Shown: positions 45,308 through 54,274 of the stretch, in pieces
Layout of the letters: each line of letters opens with the position of its first letter
How positions within the stretch are numbered: position 1 is the stretch's first letter
Assembly: GCF_016907085.1 (NCBI RefSeq)
Contig: NZ_JAFBBJ010000001.1
Coordinates: 2,728,001 to 2,792,000, forward strand
Direction of reading: 5' to 3'
Length of the DNA stretch: 64,000 bases
DNA from: Clavibacter michiganensis
GTDB lineage: Bacteria; Actinomycetota; Actinomycetes; Actinomycetales; Microbacteriaceae
Made by a program: the position numbers and the translations under genes
Notes under the pieces: model-generated
The model's input: only the letters and a program-made list of their open reading frames with translations
Database searches by the model: none
What the model was told of the DNA's origin: nothing

Positions 45308-45347
45308 CGTCGCCGGCGAGGCGGCGTCGCCCGCGCCCCGACGGCGC

Positions 45348-46379
45348 GTGACGCTCGCGCAGGTGGCCGAGCGCGCCGGGGTCTCGCGCTCCGCGGTGTC
45401 GTTCGCGCTCACCGGGCGGACGGACCAGCGGCTCTCCATCGAGACGATCGCGCGGATCCGGGACGCGGCCGACGAGCTCGGCTACCGACCGAACATGACG
45501 GCCAGGACGCTGCGCACGGGCCGCTCGGGCACCGTGGCGCTCGTCTCGGACTTCGTGAGCAGCACGTCGCACGCGAACTCGATGGTGCGCGGGGCTCTCG
45601 ACGCGCTGCGGGAGCGCGACACGATCCTCTTCACCGTCGACACGCAGGGCGACGACCTGCAGGAGGAGCAGCTGCTCGAGAGCCTGCTCGGCCGGACCAT
45701 CGACGGGGTGCTCTACGCGTCGATGTTCACGCGCGTCGTGCGGACGCCCGCGCTGCTCGACCAGGTGCCCCACGTGCTGCTCAACTGCGTGCCCGAGTCG
45801 GGCGCCGCCCACGCCGTGGTGCCGGACGAGGAGGCCGCGGGATCCGACGCCGCGCGGGCGCTCCTCGAGCGGGGCCACCTCGAGCGGATCTGGTTCGTGG
45901 GCGGCCTCCCCGCCGGCATGACCGGCGGGCCCGCGTGGCGCGGCTGGGCGCCGGTCGCGCTCGCCGAGCGGCTGGCGGGGGTCCGCCGCGCGCTCGCCGA
46001 GGCGGGGGTCGCGCTCGCCGGCGTGCAGGAGGTGGCGCGCGACTGGGACATCGACGACGGGCGCGACGCCGTCGCCCGGCTGCTCGCGACGGGTGCCCGC
46101 CCGAGCGCCCTGGTCTGCGCGAACGACGCCGTGGCCGCGGGCGCCTACCAGGCGCTGCACCGCGCCGGGCTCCGCGTGCCGGAGGACGTCTCGGTGGTCG
46201 CGTTCGACGGCAGCGCGATCAGCCGCGCGCTGGATCCGCCCCTCGCCTCCGTCGCGCTGCCCCAGCTCGAGCTCGGCCGCCTCGCCGTCGAGCTGCTCTT
46301 CGACCGCTCGGCGGAGCCCGCCGTGCACCGCGTGCCGATGGCGCTGGTGCCGGGTGGGTCGATCGGCCCGGCGCGCTGA
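45348..46379 (+). CDS. LacI-family transcriptional regulator
   Basis: 343 residues from GTG 45348. Helix-turn-helix TLAQVAERAGVSRSAVSFAL at residues 2-21, hinge helix PNMTARTLRTG, ligand domain with LVCANDAVAAGAYQALHRAG and VSVVAFDGSAISRAL. It heads a cluster with an MFS transporter, hydrolase and esterase; a LacI-type operator lies in the 113-base gap before the transporter, so it probably controls that operon. 40 bases after the Dabb gene, without a clear own ribosome binding site. Confidence 0.9.
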   Translation: MTLAQVAERAGVSRSAVSFALTGRTDQRLSIETIARIRDAADELGYRPNMTARTLRTGRSGTVALVSDFVSSTSHANSMVRGALDALRERDTILFTVDTQGDDLQEEQLLESLLGRTIDGVLYASMFTRVVRTPALLDQVPHVLLNCVPESGAAHAVVPDEEAAGSDAARALLERGHLERIWFVGGLPAGMTGGPAWRGWAPVALAERLAGVRRALAEAGVALAGVQEVARDWDIDDGRDAVARLLATGARPSALVCANDAVAAGAYQALHRAGLRVPEDVSVVAFDGSAISRALDPPLASVALPQLELGRLAVELLFDRSAEPAVHRVPMALVPGGSIGPAR

Positions 46380-46412
46380 GGCGTCCTCCGTGGATCCCCG
46401 GCCGGATCTCGG

Positions 46413-46426
46413 CTAGAACGTTGTAG
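46413..46426. promoter_or_regulatory. LacI-type operator of the MFS/esterase operon
   Basis: CTAGAACGTTGTAG is a near-perfect palindrome centred on AACGTT, broken only at one pair of positions. Its right half overlaps TAGCAT (46424-46429), a -10 box for the operon, so binding would block transcription. Confidence 0.6.
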
Positions 46427-46492
46427 CATCCTGTCCGCGCGTCCGGTGCCCGACCGGGTCGCGATCTCACGACGCATACGAAGGAGTATGGG

Positions 46493-47806
46493 ATGACTGC
46501 TGTCGATGGAGCCCTCAGGGGCCCGAACGCCTGGTGGGTGGGCTTCGTGTGCGGGATGGCGACGTTCGTCGACGCCGCCGCCACGACGGGCGTGGGCATC
46601 GCGCTCGTGCTCTTCCTCGCGCCGCCCACGGGAGGGCCAGGACTCCAGGGCGCGGAGGTCGGCTACCTCACGGCCGTGCTCACCGCCGGGGTCGCGGCCG
46701 GCTCCCTCCTCGGCGGCTGGGCGGGCGACCGGTTCGGCCGGCGCCGCGTCTTCCTGGTCACGATGACGCTCATCGTCATCGGGTCGGCCACGCCGTTCCT
46801 CGGCGTCTCGTTCGCGGCGCTGCTGCCCGGGATCGCGCTCATCGGCCTCGGCGTGGGCGCGGACCTGCCGGTGGCGCTCGCGACGATCTCGGAGGCGGCG
46901 ACCGATCGGAACCGCGGCAAGATCCTCGTGTTCTCGAACCTGCTGGGCGGCTTCGGGATCCTGCTGGCCGTCGTCATCGGGATCGCGTTCGGCCAGGCCG
47001 GTCCCACCGGCGGCCACGTGATGTTCGGCGCGTTCGGCGTCGTCGGCGTCCTCGTGCTGCTGATGCGCGCGACCATCCCCGAGTCGGCGTCGTGGCTCGT
47101 CGCGCGGGCCGAGCGGGCGGACGGCGCGCGCACCGTGCGGGCGCAGCGGGGGCGGATCCGCGACCTCGGTCGGCCCGCGTACCGCCGGCCCTTCGTGACG
47201 CTGCTCGTGTACTACACGCTCGCCTCGCTCGCGATCAGCGTGGCGGGCAGCTTCGGCACGTACGTCGCCGTGAGCGTCGCCGGCGTCCCGGTGGACGAGT
47301 ACCAGTCGTGGACGATCCTCGCGATGCCGGCCGCGGTCCTCGGCGCGCTGTGGTTCATGTCGGTCGCGGACACGCGGTTCCGCATGCCGTACTTCGTGAT
47401 CGGGTCCGTCGTCGTGGTCGCGTCGAACCTCATCCCGGTGATCCTGGGCTTCAGCCTGCCGACGCTCGTCGTCTCGGTGGTGCTCTCGACGTTCGCGGGG
47501 GCGTTCTGCTTCGAGACGATCATGAAGGTCTGGACGCAGGAGTCGTTCCCGACCCTGCTCCGGTCGACCGCGCAGGGCACCGTGTACGGGGTGGCGCGCT
47601 TCGCCACGGCGGGGCTCAACGCCGTGACGCCCGCGCTCCTCGCGCTGAACCCGCAGGGCGTCTACGTCGGGGTGTCGGTGCTCGCGGCGGCGGGCTTCCT
47701 GATCGGCTGGATCGGGTTCCACCGCACGCGCGGCACGGCCTTCGACGTGGAGGACGAGCAGGTGCCCGCGACCGCGTCGGTGCGGACCGTCGAGGTGGCG
47801 GCGTGA
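46493..47806 (+). CDS. MFS transporter (sugar/aromatic-acid porter type)
   Basis: 437 residues, SD GAAGGAG upstream. Twelve membrane helices with the signature GGWAGDRFGRRRVFLVTM between helices 2 and 3 and RNRGKILVFSNLLGGFG later. Closest general type is the sugar porter family. It heads an operon with a hydrolase and an esterase, which suggests uptake of an esterified carbohydrate or of its product. Confidence 0.9.
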   Translation: MTAVDGALRGPNAWWVGFVCGMATFVDAAATTGVGIALVLFLAPPTGGPGLQGAEVGYLTAVLTAGVAAGSLLGGWAGDRFGRRRVFLVTMTLIVIGSATPFLGVSFAALLPGIALIGLGVGADLPVALATISEAATDRNRGKILVFSNLLGGFGILLAVVIGIAFGQAGPTGGHVMFGAFGVVGVLVLLMRATIPESASWLVARAERADGARTVRAQRGRIRDLGRPAYRRPFVTLLVYYTLASLAISVAGSFGTYVAVSVAGVPVDEYQSWTILAMPAAVLGALWFMSVADTRFRMPYFVIGSVVVVASNLIPVILGFSLPTLVVSVVLSTFAGAFCFETIMKVWTQESFPTLLRSTAQGTVYGVARFATAGLNAVTPALLALNPQGVYVGVSVLAAAGFLIGWIGFHRTRGTAFDVEDEQVPATASVRTVEVAA

Positions 47807-48624
47807 GCGGCGGCGGCGTGCGCGGCGCGGGCGTCATGCGGATCCGGCCGTTCGAGGCGCGCGTGCGCGGGCTGGCGCTCCGGGGATCCCAGCACCTGGC
47901 GGAGGGGGAGGGGCCGCGGCCCACGGCGGTGCTGATGCACGGCTTCGGCGGGTCGCGCGTGGAGACGACCGGTGTGTTCGTCGCCCTCGCCCGGCGGCTC
48001 GCGGCGGCGGGGATCGGCGTCGTCGCCTACGACCGCGCGGGCCACGGGGAGAGCGACGGGGAGTTCCTCGACACGACCGTCACCGGCGACGTGGCCGACG
48101 CCCGGCGCGTCCTCGACGCCGTCCGCGCGCTGCCCGAGGTGGACGACGGCGACGTGCACCTCGTCGGCATGAGCCTCGGCGCGGTCGTGGCCTCGGTGGT
48201 CGCGGCGGAGGAGGGCGCGAGGATCCGGTCGCTCGCGATGTGGTCGACGGCCGCCGTGTTCGTCGACGACATCCGGGCCGGCACGATCCAGGGCCGTTCG
48301 CTCGCGTCCCTCGACGCGGACGGGTGGTTCGACTTCGCCGGGATGCGGATGGGCCCGGCGATGCGCGACGACGCGCTCGGCTTCGACCCGTACGCGCGGG
48401 CGGCCGGCTACCGGGGTCCCGCGCTGCTCCTCCACGGCACGGACGACTTCGTGCCGGTCGAGTACGCCCGGCGGTACGCCGCCCCCGAGGTGCTCGGCGA
48501 CCGCGCCGAGCTCGTGGTGGTGGAGGGCGCGGACCACGGCTGGGCGCAGCTGCCGCAGCGCGACGAGGTGATCGCGCGGACGGTCGGCTTCGTGCGCGCG
48601 CACGCGGCGGGCGGGGACGCGTGA
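47803..48624 (+). CDS. Alpha/beta hydrolase
   Basis: 273 residues from GTG 47803, coupled to the transporter (GTGA overlap); an ATG at 47836 is possible. Catalytic triad visible: Ser in LVGMSLGAVVA, Asp in LHGTDDFVPVEY, His in EGADHGWAQL. Oxyanion loop MHGFGGSRVE. No signal peptide, so it acts on imported substrate. Probably an esterase or lipase-like enzyme of the operon. Confidence 0.9.
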   Translation: MSGGGVRGAGVMRIRPFEARVRGLALRGSQHLAEGEGPRPTAVLMHGFGGSRVETTGVFVALARRLAAAGIGVVAYDRAGHGESDGEFLDTTVTGDVADARRVLDAVRALPEVDDGDVHLVGMSLGAVVASVVAAEEGARIRSLAMWSTAAVFVDDIRAGTIQGRSLASLDADGWFDFAGMRMGPAMRDDALGFDPYARAAGYRGPALLLHGTDDFVPVEYARRYAAPEVLGDRAELVVVEGADHGWAQLPQRDEVIARTVGFVRAHAAGGDA

Positions 48625-49844
48625 GCGCGGGCGGTGAGGTCGTCGAGCTGGACGGCGGGTCCGTCCGCGTCCACGGGCACCTCGCCCTGACGCCGGTGCC
48701 GGGCGGCGTGCGGCCGATCCGGCTGCCCGAGTCCGCGTGGCGCGACTTCCCGCCGGCGGGCGAGCTGCTGCGGGCGCAGGTGTCGACGGCGGCCGGGGTG
48801 CGGATCCGGTTCACGACCGCGGCGGACGAGGTGCGGCTGCGGGTGCGCTGCACGCGCATCCACTTCGACGAGCTGCCGGGGCCGCGCAACACGTTCGTCG
48901 CGGAGGTCGACGGCGTCGACCTGCCGCCCGTCCCGGCGCCGGTGGACGTCGTGCGCCGGATCACGCCGTCGGGCGACGCGGCCGAGGAGACGGCGGTCGG
49001 GGGTGGCGACGCGTCCGAGGTCGTGCTCCGCGGGCTCGGGCGCGGGCCGTCGACCGTGACCGTGTGGCTGCCGCAGGGGATGCTCGTGGACCTCGTCGGG
49101 ATCGATGCCGGCGCGCCCGTGCGGGCCGCGGACCCGCTCGGGCTGCCGCGCTGGATCCACCACGGCAGCTCCATCAGCCACTGCGTCGAGGCGCCGGATC
49201 CGACGGGCGCGTGGCCCGTCGTCGCCGCGCGGAAGGCGGGCCTCGACCTCGTGGCCCTCGGCTTCGGCGGCCAGTGCATGCTCGACCCGTTCGTCGCGGA
49301 CGCCATCGCGGCGGAGCCCGCCGACGTGATCTCGCTGAGCGTCGGCATCAACATCGTGGGCGCCCGGTCGATGGACCAGCGCACCTTCGTGCCCGCGCTG
49401 CACGGCTTCCTCGACCGCGTGCGACGCGGCCACCCGGACACGCCGATCGTGCTCGCCTCCTCGATCCTCTGGCCGGGCAGCGAGCACGTGCCCGGGCCCC
49501 CCGGCGTCGAGTTCCTGGACGACGGATCCGTGCGCTGCTTCGCGGCGGGCGACCCCGCCGACGTGCCGCGCGGGGCGCTCACGCTCGCGGAGTCGCGCCG
49601 GCACGTGGCGCACGTCGCGCGCGTGCGCGGTGAGGCGGGCGAGCGGATCGCGCACCTCGACGGCCTCGCGCTCTACGGGCCCGACGACCTCCCGCGGTTC
49701 GCGCTGCCGGACGGGCTGCATCCGGACGCGGGGCTCTACGCGGAGATGGGGGAGCGCTGGGTGACGCGCGTCTTCGCGGACGGCGGCCTGGTGCCGCGGG
49801 CGGGGCTCGGCGCGGTCGGGCGGCCCGCGGCGGGTCGTCCCTAG
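48621..49844 (+). CDS. SGNH/GDSL hydrolase with N-terminal beta domain
   Basis: 407 residues from GTG 48621, overlapping the preceding stop (GTGA). Residues 1-170 form a carbohydrate-esterase-like beta domain; the SGNH core follows: WIHHGSSISHC (nucleophile Ser), FGGQCML (Gly), SVGINIVG (Asn) and PDGLHPDAG (Asp/His). Likely a carbohydrate acetylesterase. With the transporter and hydrolase it suggests use of acylated sugars. Tail overlaps the next convergent gene by 4 bases. Confidence 0.88.
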   Translation: MSAGGEVVELDGGSVRVHGHLALTPVPGGVRPIRLPESAWRDFPPAGELLRAQVSTAAGVRIRFTTAADEVRLRVRCTRIHFDELPGPRNTFVAEVDGVDLPPVPAPVDVVRRITPSGDAAEETAVGGGDASEVVLRGLGRGPSTVTVWLPQGMLVDLVGIDAGAPVRAADPLGLPRWIHHGSSISHCVEAPDPTGAWPVVAARKAGLDLVALGFGGQCMLDPFVADAIAAEPADVISLSVGINIVGARSMDQRTFVPALHGFLDRVRRGHPDTPIVLASSILWPGSEHVPGPPGVEFLDDGSVRCFAAGDPADVPRGALTLAESRRHVAHVARVRGEAGERIAHLDGLALYGPDDLPRFALPDGLHPDAGLYAEMGERWVTRVFADGGLVPRAGLGAVGRPAAGRP

Positions 49845-50491
49845 CCGCGCGCCGGAGCCGGCGACGCGTCCACCTGCCGCCGCCGCCCGCGCAGCACGGC
49901 CGCGGCGAGGAAGGCGACCGCGAGGACGATCTCGAGGGTCCAGTAGACCGGGCTGGTGGTGGCCGCGACGACGGTGAGCCCGAAGATCCCCTCCGCGACG
50001 AGCACGATGCTGAGCACGGCGACGCCCGCGATCGTCCACCCGCGCGACGCGTGCCGCACGAGCGCCGCGGCCAGGCCGATGACGGGGCCGGCGACCAGGC
50101 CGATCGGGATCCACATGGAGGAGAACGGGTCCGCGAAGAAGTACCCGCGCCACAGGCTCACGACCCCGTACGCCTCCACCATCGCGACGAAGGAGACGGC
50201 ACCGAGCACGGCGCCGAGCAGCGGGCGCGCGCGGGAGAGCCACACGCCGAGGAAGGCGAGCATGCTCCAGCCGCCGGCCGAGTTGGCGAGCGAGCTCATC
50301 CACTCCGGGAGGAAGCCCTGCGCGGGGCTGGTGAGCCCGCCCACGACGAGGCTGAAGGCGAGGACGACGACCGTGGCGCGGAGCCCGGCCCGCAGGATCG
50401 CGCGCGCGGGCCGCCGCGAGGACGAGCGGGAAGGTCGGGCGGCGGCGGCAGCGGCACATGTGCGTCCGGCGGACGCGTCGGGTCGGGTCAT
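49841..50491 (-). CDS. DUF6518-like membrane protein
   Basis: 216 residues from ATG 50491 with GAGGGTGAGG upstream. An Arg/Ala-rich N-terminal 30 is followed by six hydrophobic segments; SSLANSAGGWSMLAFLGVWL and FADPFSSMWIPIGLVAGPVI are typical of this uncharacterised actinobacterial family. No function known. Confidence 0.6.
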   Translation of the reverse strand: MTRPDASAGRTCAAAAAARPSRSSSRRPARAILRAGLRATVVVLAFSLVVGGLTSPAQGFLPEWMSSLANSAGGWSMLAFLGVWLSRARPLLGAVLGAVSFVAMVEAYGVVSLWRGYFFADPFSSMWIPIGLVAGPVIGLAAALVRHASRGWTIAGVAVLSIVLVAEGIFGLTVVAATTSPVYWTLEIVLAVAFLAAAVLRGRRRQVDASPAPARG

Positions 50492-50570
50492 GGCCTCACC
50501 CTCGCAGCGGTCCAGGGCCGGGTCGTCGGCCGAGCGGCCCATCCGCGTACGCGCTGGGATGCAGATGACG

Positions 50571-50786
50571 TCAGCCGCGCGGCCGGGCCTCGTCGAGGAT
50601 CCGCACGGCCTCGTCGGCAGGGATGGTCCACGTGATGGTCGCCGTCACGCGCGCGACGCTGTCGCCGGAGACGCTGGTGCTCGCGAAGTCGACCTGCACG
50701 TCGCGCACCTCCCGGCCGAGGACGGTCGCGGACTCGGCGGCGGCGATGATCGCGTCGTCGTCGTAGGGCAGATTCGTGAGGGCCAT
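50571..50786 (-). CDS. Small protein of unknown function
   Basis: 71 residues, SD AAGGACG upstream. No signal or membrane segment; predicted alpha-beta (LPYDDDAIIAAAESATVLGR then beta-rich VSGDSVARVTATITWTI). Lies 73 bases after the DUF7882 gene on the same strand. Not recognised. Confidence 0.6.
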   Translation of the reverse strand: MALTNLPYDDDAIIAAAESATVLGREVRDVQVDFASTSVSGDSVARVTATITWTIPADEAVRILDEARPRG

Positions 50787-50859
50787 GGGCGTCCTTATGG
50801 TGCGGGGCGGGCGTGGTCGGAGGGGCGCGGACGCGCGGGGAGCGTCCGGGCGGGCGGCG

Positions 50860-51192
50860 TCAGTCGGCGGGCGGCTCGGCGTGCGCGGCCGAGCCGTAGG
50901 GCGGCTCCGGCACCAGGTGCAGCCCGGATCCGGTGTTCGCGCTGTCCATGAGCAGGTCCACCCAGGCGGGGTTGATGGCGGGGACCCGGCTGCCCGAGAA
51001 CCGGAAGTGCAGCGGGAGCTCGGGGGCGACCCACACCGTGCTGCGCCCGTCGCCCTCCGACGCCGGGTACTTCCACGAGAACGCGAAGCTCTCCCGGCGG
51101 CGGAGCTTGTTCAGCATCACGATCTGCAGGTGCGCGAGCGCGCGGTCGTCGATGGTGGTGCGGGTGGTGCTGTCGAAGATCAGCTGGCCCAT
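50860..51192 (-). CDS. DUF7882 family small protein
   Basis: 110 residues with GGAGGAGGG upstream. MGQLIFDSTTRTTIDDRALA, HLQIVMLNKLRRRESFAFSW and the ending SANTGSGLHLVPEPP match a small family common in Microbacteriaceae, sometimes mislabelled as a DNA ligase fragment. No catalytic residues; function unknown. Multiple copies per genome are usual. Confidence 0.75.
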   Translation of the reverse strand: MGQLIFDSTTRTTIDDRALAHLQIVMLNKLRRRESFAFSWKYPASEGDGRSTVWVAPELPLHFRFSGSRVPAINPAWVDLLMDSANTGSGLHLVPEPPYGSAAHAEPPAD

Positions 51193-51332
51193 GCCCTGCC
51201 CTCCTCCGTGTCCCGTCCTGGGTCCCCGTCGAGGGCGCGGATCCTGCGGATCCCGCAGCGTCGACGTCTCGGCGACCCGCGGGTGAGGACATCGAGTGAT
51301 GATGCAGATATTACGGCAACAGAGGAAACACA

Positions 51333-51368
51333 GATCCGCCGGGCGGTCGACCGGTCGCCGGGCGGATC
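51333..51368 (-). terminator. Imperfect inverted repeat downstream of the DUF7882 gene or beyond the kinase-like gene
   Basis: GATCCGCC and GGCGGATC close a GC-rich imperfect stem next to the stop of the kinase-like gene at 51370. The remaining gap 51193-51332 shows only an AT-richer patch (about 51300-51330) that could hold the promoter of the DUF7882 gene. Confidence 0.4.
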
Positions 51369-51369
51369 C

Positions 51370-51915
51370 CTACCGAGCGCCCGCGTCGAGCCAGGCGAGC
51401 GCTGCGCGCGCCACCTCGCGCGGGGTGCGGTCGTCGGTCGCGATCGTCGTCCCGTCGAGGCCGGACGCCCCGAGCCGCGCGGCGAGATCCGCGTGGCGGG
51501 CCAGGTGCCAGTCGCGCGCGGCACGCCGGTCGTCGTCGTAGCGGGAGCGCAGGCGCGCCTCGACGACCGCGGGCGACGCGGTCAGGAGCACGCACCGCAC
51601 GTCGATCCCGAGGGCATCGCGGTACCGGTCGAGGTCGGCGCGCTCCGCGACCACCCCGCTGACCACGAGCTGCCGCGGCCCCGCCTCCTGGAACAGCGCC
51701 CACGTGGCGGCCATGGCCCGCGCCTCTACGAGGACGTTCTCCGGATCCCACGACGCGGGAGGCCACGACCGGTGGAACCAGTCGACGTCCATCAGGCTGA
51801 ACGGCCGCCCGGCCTCGGCGAGCAGGTCGCCGATGCGCTCGAGCACGGCGCTCTTGCCGACGCCGTATGTGCCGTTCAGGAGGAGGGCGGGCGGGGATCC
51901 GGCGTCGACGGGCAT
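51370..51915 (-). CDS. P-loop (AAA/kinase-like) ATP-binding protein
   Basis: 181 residues from ATG 51915. Walker A LLNGTYGVGKSAVLE, then LMDVDWFHRSW as a substrate-binding Asp region and a lid segment RSRYDDDRRAARDW. The size and layout fit small nucleoside/antibiotic kinase-like proteins of actinobacteria. Substrate unknown. Follows the quinone reductase gene by 41 bases, so probably co-transcribed. Confidence 0.75.
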   Translation of the reverse strand: MPVDAGSPPALLLNGTYGVGKSAVLERIGDLLAEAGRPFSLMDVDWFHRSWPPASWDPENVLVEARAMAATWALFQEAGPRQLVVSGVVAERADLDRYRDALGIDVRCVLLTASPAVVEARLRSRYDDDRRAARDWHLARHADLAARLGASGLDGTTIATDDRTPREVARAALAWLDAGAR

Positions 51916-51956
51916 GCGTCGATCCTGCCCGTGCCGGCGCGCGGGGGCGGCCGGCA

Positions 51957-52640
51957 TCAGGTCGTCAGCTGCAGGACCCGCCGGGCCGCGATCGAGTCGA
52001 ACGCCGCATGCACCTCGTGCAGCGCGGTCGCCCGCGCGGCGTCATCGAGGTGCGCCGGGCCGTACGTCACGACGGGCTCGAGGACGTCGTATCCCACGAA
52101 GCGCAGGGTGCCGTGGTGGATCGGGAACAGCAGCGCGTCGAGGTCGCCGAACCGCGATCCGGGGCCGAACGACCCGGGTGAGCCTCCCGTCGTGATGAGG
52201 AGCACGGCGCGTCGACCGACGAGGGCGGCCTCGTCGAACAGCCCGTGGTCGCCGCCGAAGACCGCGCCCATGACGAGGACCCGGTCGAGCCAGCCCTTGA
52301 GGATCGCCGGGACGGAGAACCACCAGAGCGGGAACGACAGCACGAGCAGGTCGGCCGCGAGGAGCGCGTCGAGCTGCCCGGCGACCGCGGGATCGAGCCG
52401 CCCGTCGCGGACGGCGGCCATCTGCTCGGCCTGCGGCTTGAAGCGCCCCTCGGCGTCGGGGAACTGGGCCCGCGCGAGCACCGGATCCCAGCCGGCCTCG
52501 TGCAGGTCGACGACCGTGACCGCGCAGCCCCGGGAGGCGAGGGCGCGTTCCGCCTCCCGCATCTGCGCCGTCGCGAACGACAGGGGCTCGGGGTGCGCGT
52601 GCACGATCAGGGCGGTGCGGGGGCTGTCGCGTGTCGTCAT
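51957..52640 (-). CDS. NAD(P)H:quinone oxidoreductase, flavodoxin-like fold (MdaB/KefF type)
   Basis: 227 residues from ATG 52640. Flavodoxin_2 features: ALIVHAHPEPLSFATAQMRE at the FMN phosphate site, LSFPLWWFSVPAILKGWLDR around the isoalloxazine ring, and TTGGSPGSFGPGSRFGD. Two-electron reduction of quinones, protective against quinone stress. Leaderless: TATGGT (52647-52652, minus strand) six bases from the ATG; an ArsR-like operator lies directly upstream. Confidence 0.9.
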   Translation of the reverse strand: MTTRDSPRTALIVHAHPEPLSFATAQMREAERALASRGCAVTVVDLHEAGWDPVLARAQFPDAEGRFKPQAEQMAAVRDGRLDPAVAGQLDALLAADLLVLSFPLWWFSVPAILKGWLDRVLVMGAVFGGDHGLFDEAALVGRRAVLLITTGGSPGSFGPGSRFGDLDALLFPIHHGTLRFVGYDVLEPVVTYGPAHLDDAARATALHEVHAAFDSIAARRVLQLTT

Positions 52641-52658
52641 GGGATCACCATATCGACA

Positions 52659-52676
52659 CATCGAAGATCATCGATG
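52659..52676. promoter_or_regulatory. Inverted repeat upstream of the quinone reductase gene
   Basis: CATCGA-N6-TCGATG has perfect 6-base arms and lies six bases upstream of the TATGGT -10 box of the leaderless reductase gene, in the 49-base gap after the arsR gene. It is the probable operator of that ArsR protein. Confidence 0.6.
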
Positions 52677-52689
52677 CGTAGGGTCGGGC

Positions 52690-53022
52690 TCAGATGACGT
52701 CGCCCAGCCCGCCCACGAGCTCGGCGATCCTCTCCTCGTCCCGCCGGTAGTGCGTGTACTTGCCGATCCGGCTCGAGGTCACGAGCCCCGCGCCCTCGAG
52801 CGCCGCCATGTAGGAGGAGACCGTCGACTGCGCAAGGCCCGACTTGAGCTGGATGTGGGTGACGCAGACGCCGTGCTCGCGCCGGTCGGCGATCGGCGCG
52901 TAGTCGGCGAACTCGCCCTCGGGATCGCGCAGCCACCGCATGATGCGCAGCCGCACGGGGTTCGCGAGGACCTTGAACACCTCGACGGCGTCGTCGTCGG
53001 CGTCGGGTCGGAAGCGGGGCAC
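52690..53022 (-). CDS. ArsR-family transcriptional regulator
   Basis: 110 residues from GTG 53022. Winged helix: VFKVLANPVRLRIMRWL, LAQSTVSSYMAALEGAGLVT and wing RIGKYTHYRRDEE. A single Cys (HGVCVTH) just before the recognition region could be a thiol sensor. Directly upstream of the quinone reductase gene, which has its own operator-bearing promoter, suggesting a quinone- or oxidant-responsive repressor, as in other ArsR/MarR-reductase pairs. Confidence 0.88.
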   Translation of the reverse strand: MPRFRPDADDDAVEVFKVLANPVRLRIMRWLRDPEGEFADYAPIADRREHGVCVTHIQLKSGLAQSTVSSYMAALEGAGLVTSSRIGKYTHYRRDEERIAELVGGLGDVI

Positions 53023-53050
53023 GCCCCATCCTCTCGCGGCGGGCGCGCCG

Positions 53051-54274
53051 CTACCGCGCGTTGGAGCAGGTCTCGGCCGCGGCCGTCTGCCCCGTCGCGT
53101 TCGAGGGCAGCACGGCTACGGGCGACGGATCCGCGGTCGGGGTCCCGGGATCCGCCGGCGCCGCATCCGCGGGCGGGGCCTCGACACCCGCGCCCGTGCT
53201 GTCGGGCGCGAGCGAGAAGTCCGCGTCGTCGGCGATGAGCTGCATCATCTGCGTCCCGCCCTGCACGTCCTGGGCGACCCGGCCGCTCTCGAGCCGGGTG
53301 CTCGGGTACTGCACGAACACGAACCTGTCGAGCGGGATCCCCGTCAGCGTCAGCGCGAGGGACGCGATCGCGGTCGGGTCGTCCAGGGACGTCGACAGGC
53401 TCATGTTCTCGACGGCCGCGCGGGCGATGCCGTAGAGCTTCGCGGGGTTCGTCAAGGTGTCGGTGCTCGTGATCGTGAGGACGAGGGCGCTGAGGAACAC
53501 CTGCTGGTTGCTGATCCGGTCGATGTCGCTGTTGTCGCCGATGCCGTAGCGGGTGCGGAGGAACTGCACGGCGGTCTCGCCCTGGAGCGGCTGCGGGCCG
53601 GCGCCGAGGTCCAGGTCGGTCTTCCTGTCCTCGATCGGGTTGACCAGGCACACGGTGACGCCGCCCACCGCGTTCGACATGGCGACGACCCCGGTGAACT
53701 GGACGACGCCACCGTGGGGGATCTCGAGGCCCGTGATGGACTCCACCGTGCGCACGACGCAGTCCAGCCCGCCGTTCGAGAGCGCCGAGTTGATCGGGGC
53801 GCCGCTCTCGGCGGATCCCCCCGGTGAGGTGCTGGACCGGGGGCACGCCGGCCGGTCGATCAGCATGTCGCGCGGGAACGACACGACCGTGGCGCGCGTG
53901 TGGTCCTCGCTGAGGTGCAGGAGCATCGTCACGTCGTTGTTGTCCGCGCCACCCACCTTCCGCAGGTCGCCGTACCCGTCGCCCTGGTCCTTCCGGCTGT
54001 CGCTGCCGACCAGCAGGACGTTCGCGCCCCCGTCGATCCCGCCGATGGACGGGGGCGGCGCCTGCCCGTCGTCGATGTCGACCGAGTTCGCCTCGACGGT
54101 GCGCGCGAGGTCCCACGCGGCGAACGCCGCGACGGATCGGGTGCTCGCGATCACCACGGCCGTCACCGCGCCCAGCGCCTTCACCGCGGTGCGCACCCCG
54201 CTGGGCCTCCGCAGTCAGCCGTGCCGGGCGGTGCCGGGCGCGATGCGCGGGTCGGGTCGCTTCTCCGGTGACAA
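53051..54274 (-). pseudogene. Second LCP-family protein with nonsense codon 20 (possible restart at GTG 54196)
   Basis: From TTG 54274 (GAGGAG upstream) the frame reads MSPEKRPDPRIAPGTARHG, then TGA (54217-54215), then LRRPSGVRTAVKA. The intact paralogue at 15386 reads ARHGRLGRPSAVRTLVKG, so the stop replaces an Arg codon. Translation could restart at GTG 54196 (GGAGG nine bases upstream), giving 381 residues that keep the membrane segment and the whole LCP domain (NVLLVGSDSRK, VVSFPRDMLID, LRTRYGIGDNSDIDRISNQQ). Role if functional: cell-wall polymer ligation. The downstream frame is uninterrupted, so decay is recent or the short form works. Confidence 0.75.

Noticed and set aside
50860..51192. 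DNA ligase fragment
   Set aside because: The family is sometimes labelled so, but no ligase motif (KxDG) is present; DUF7882 is the better name.
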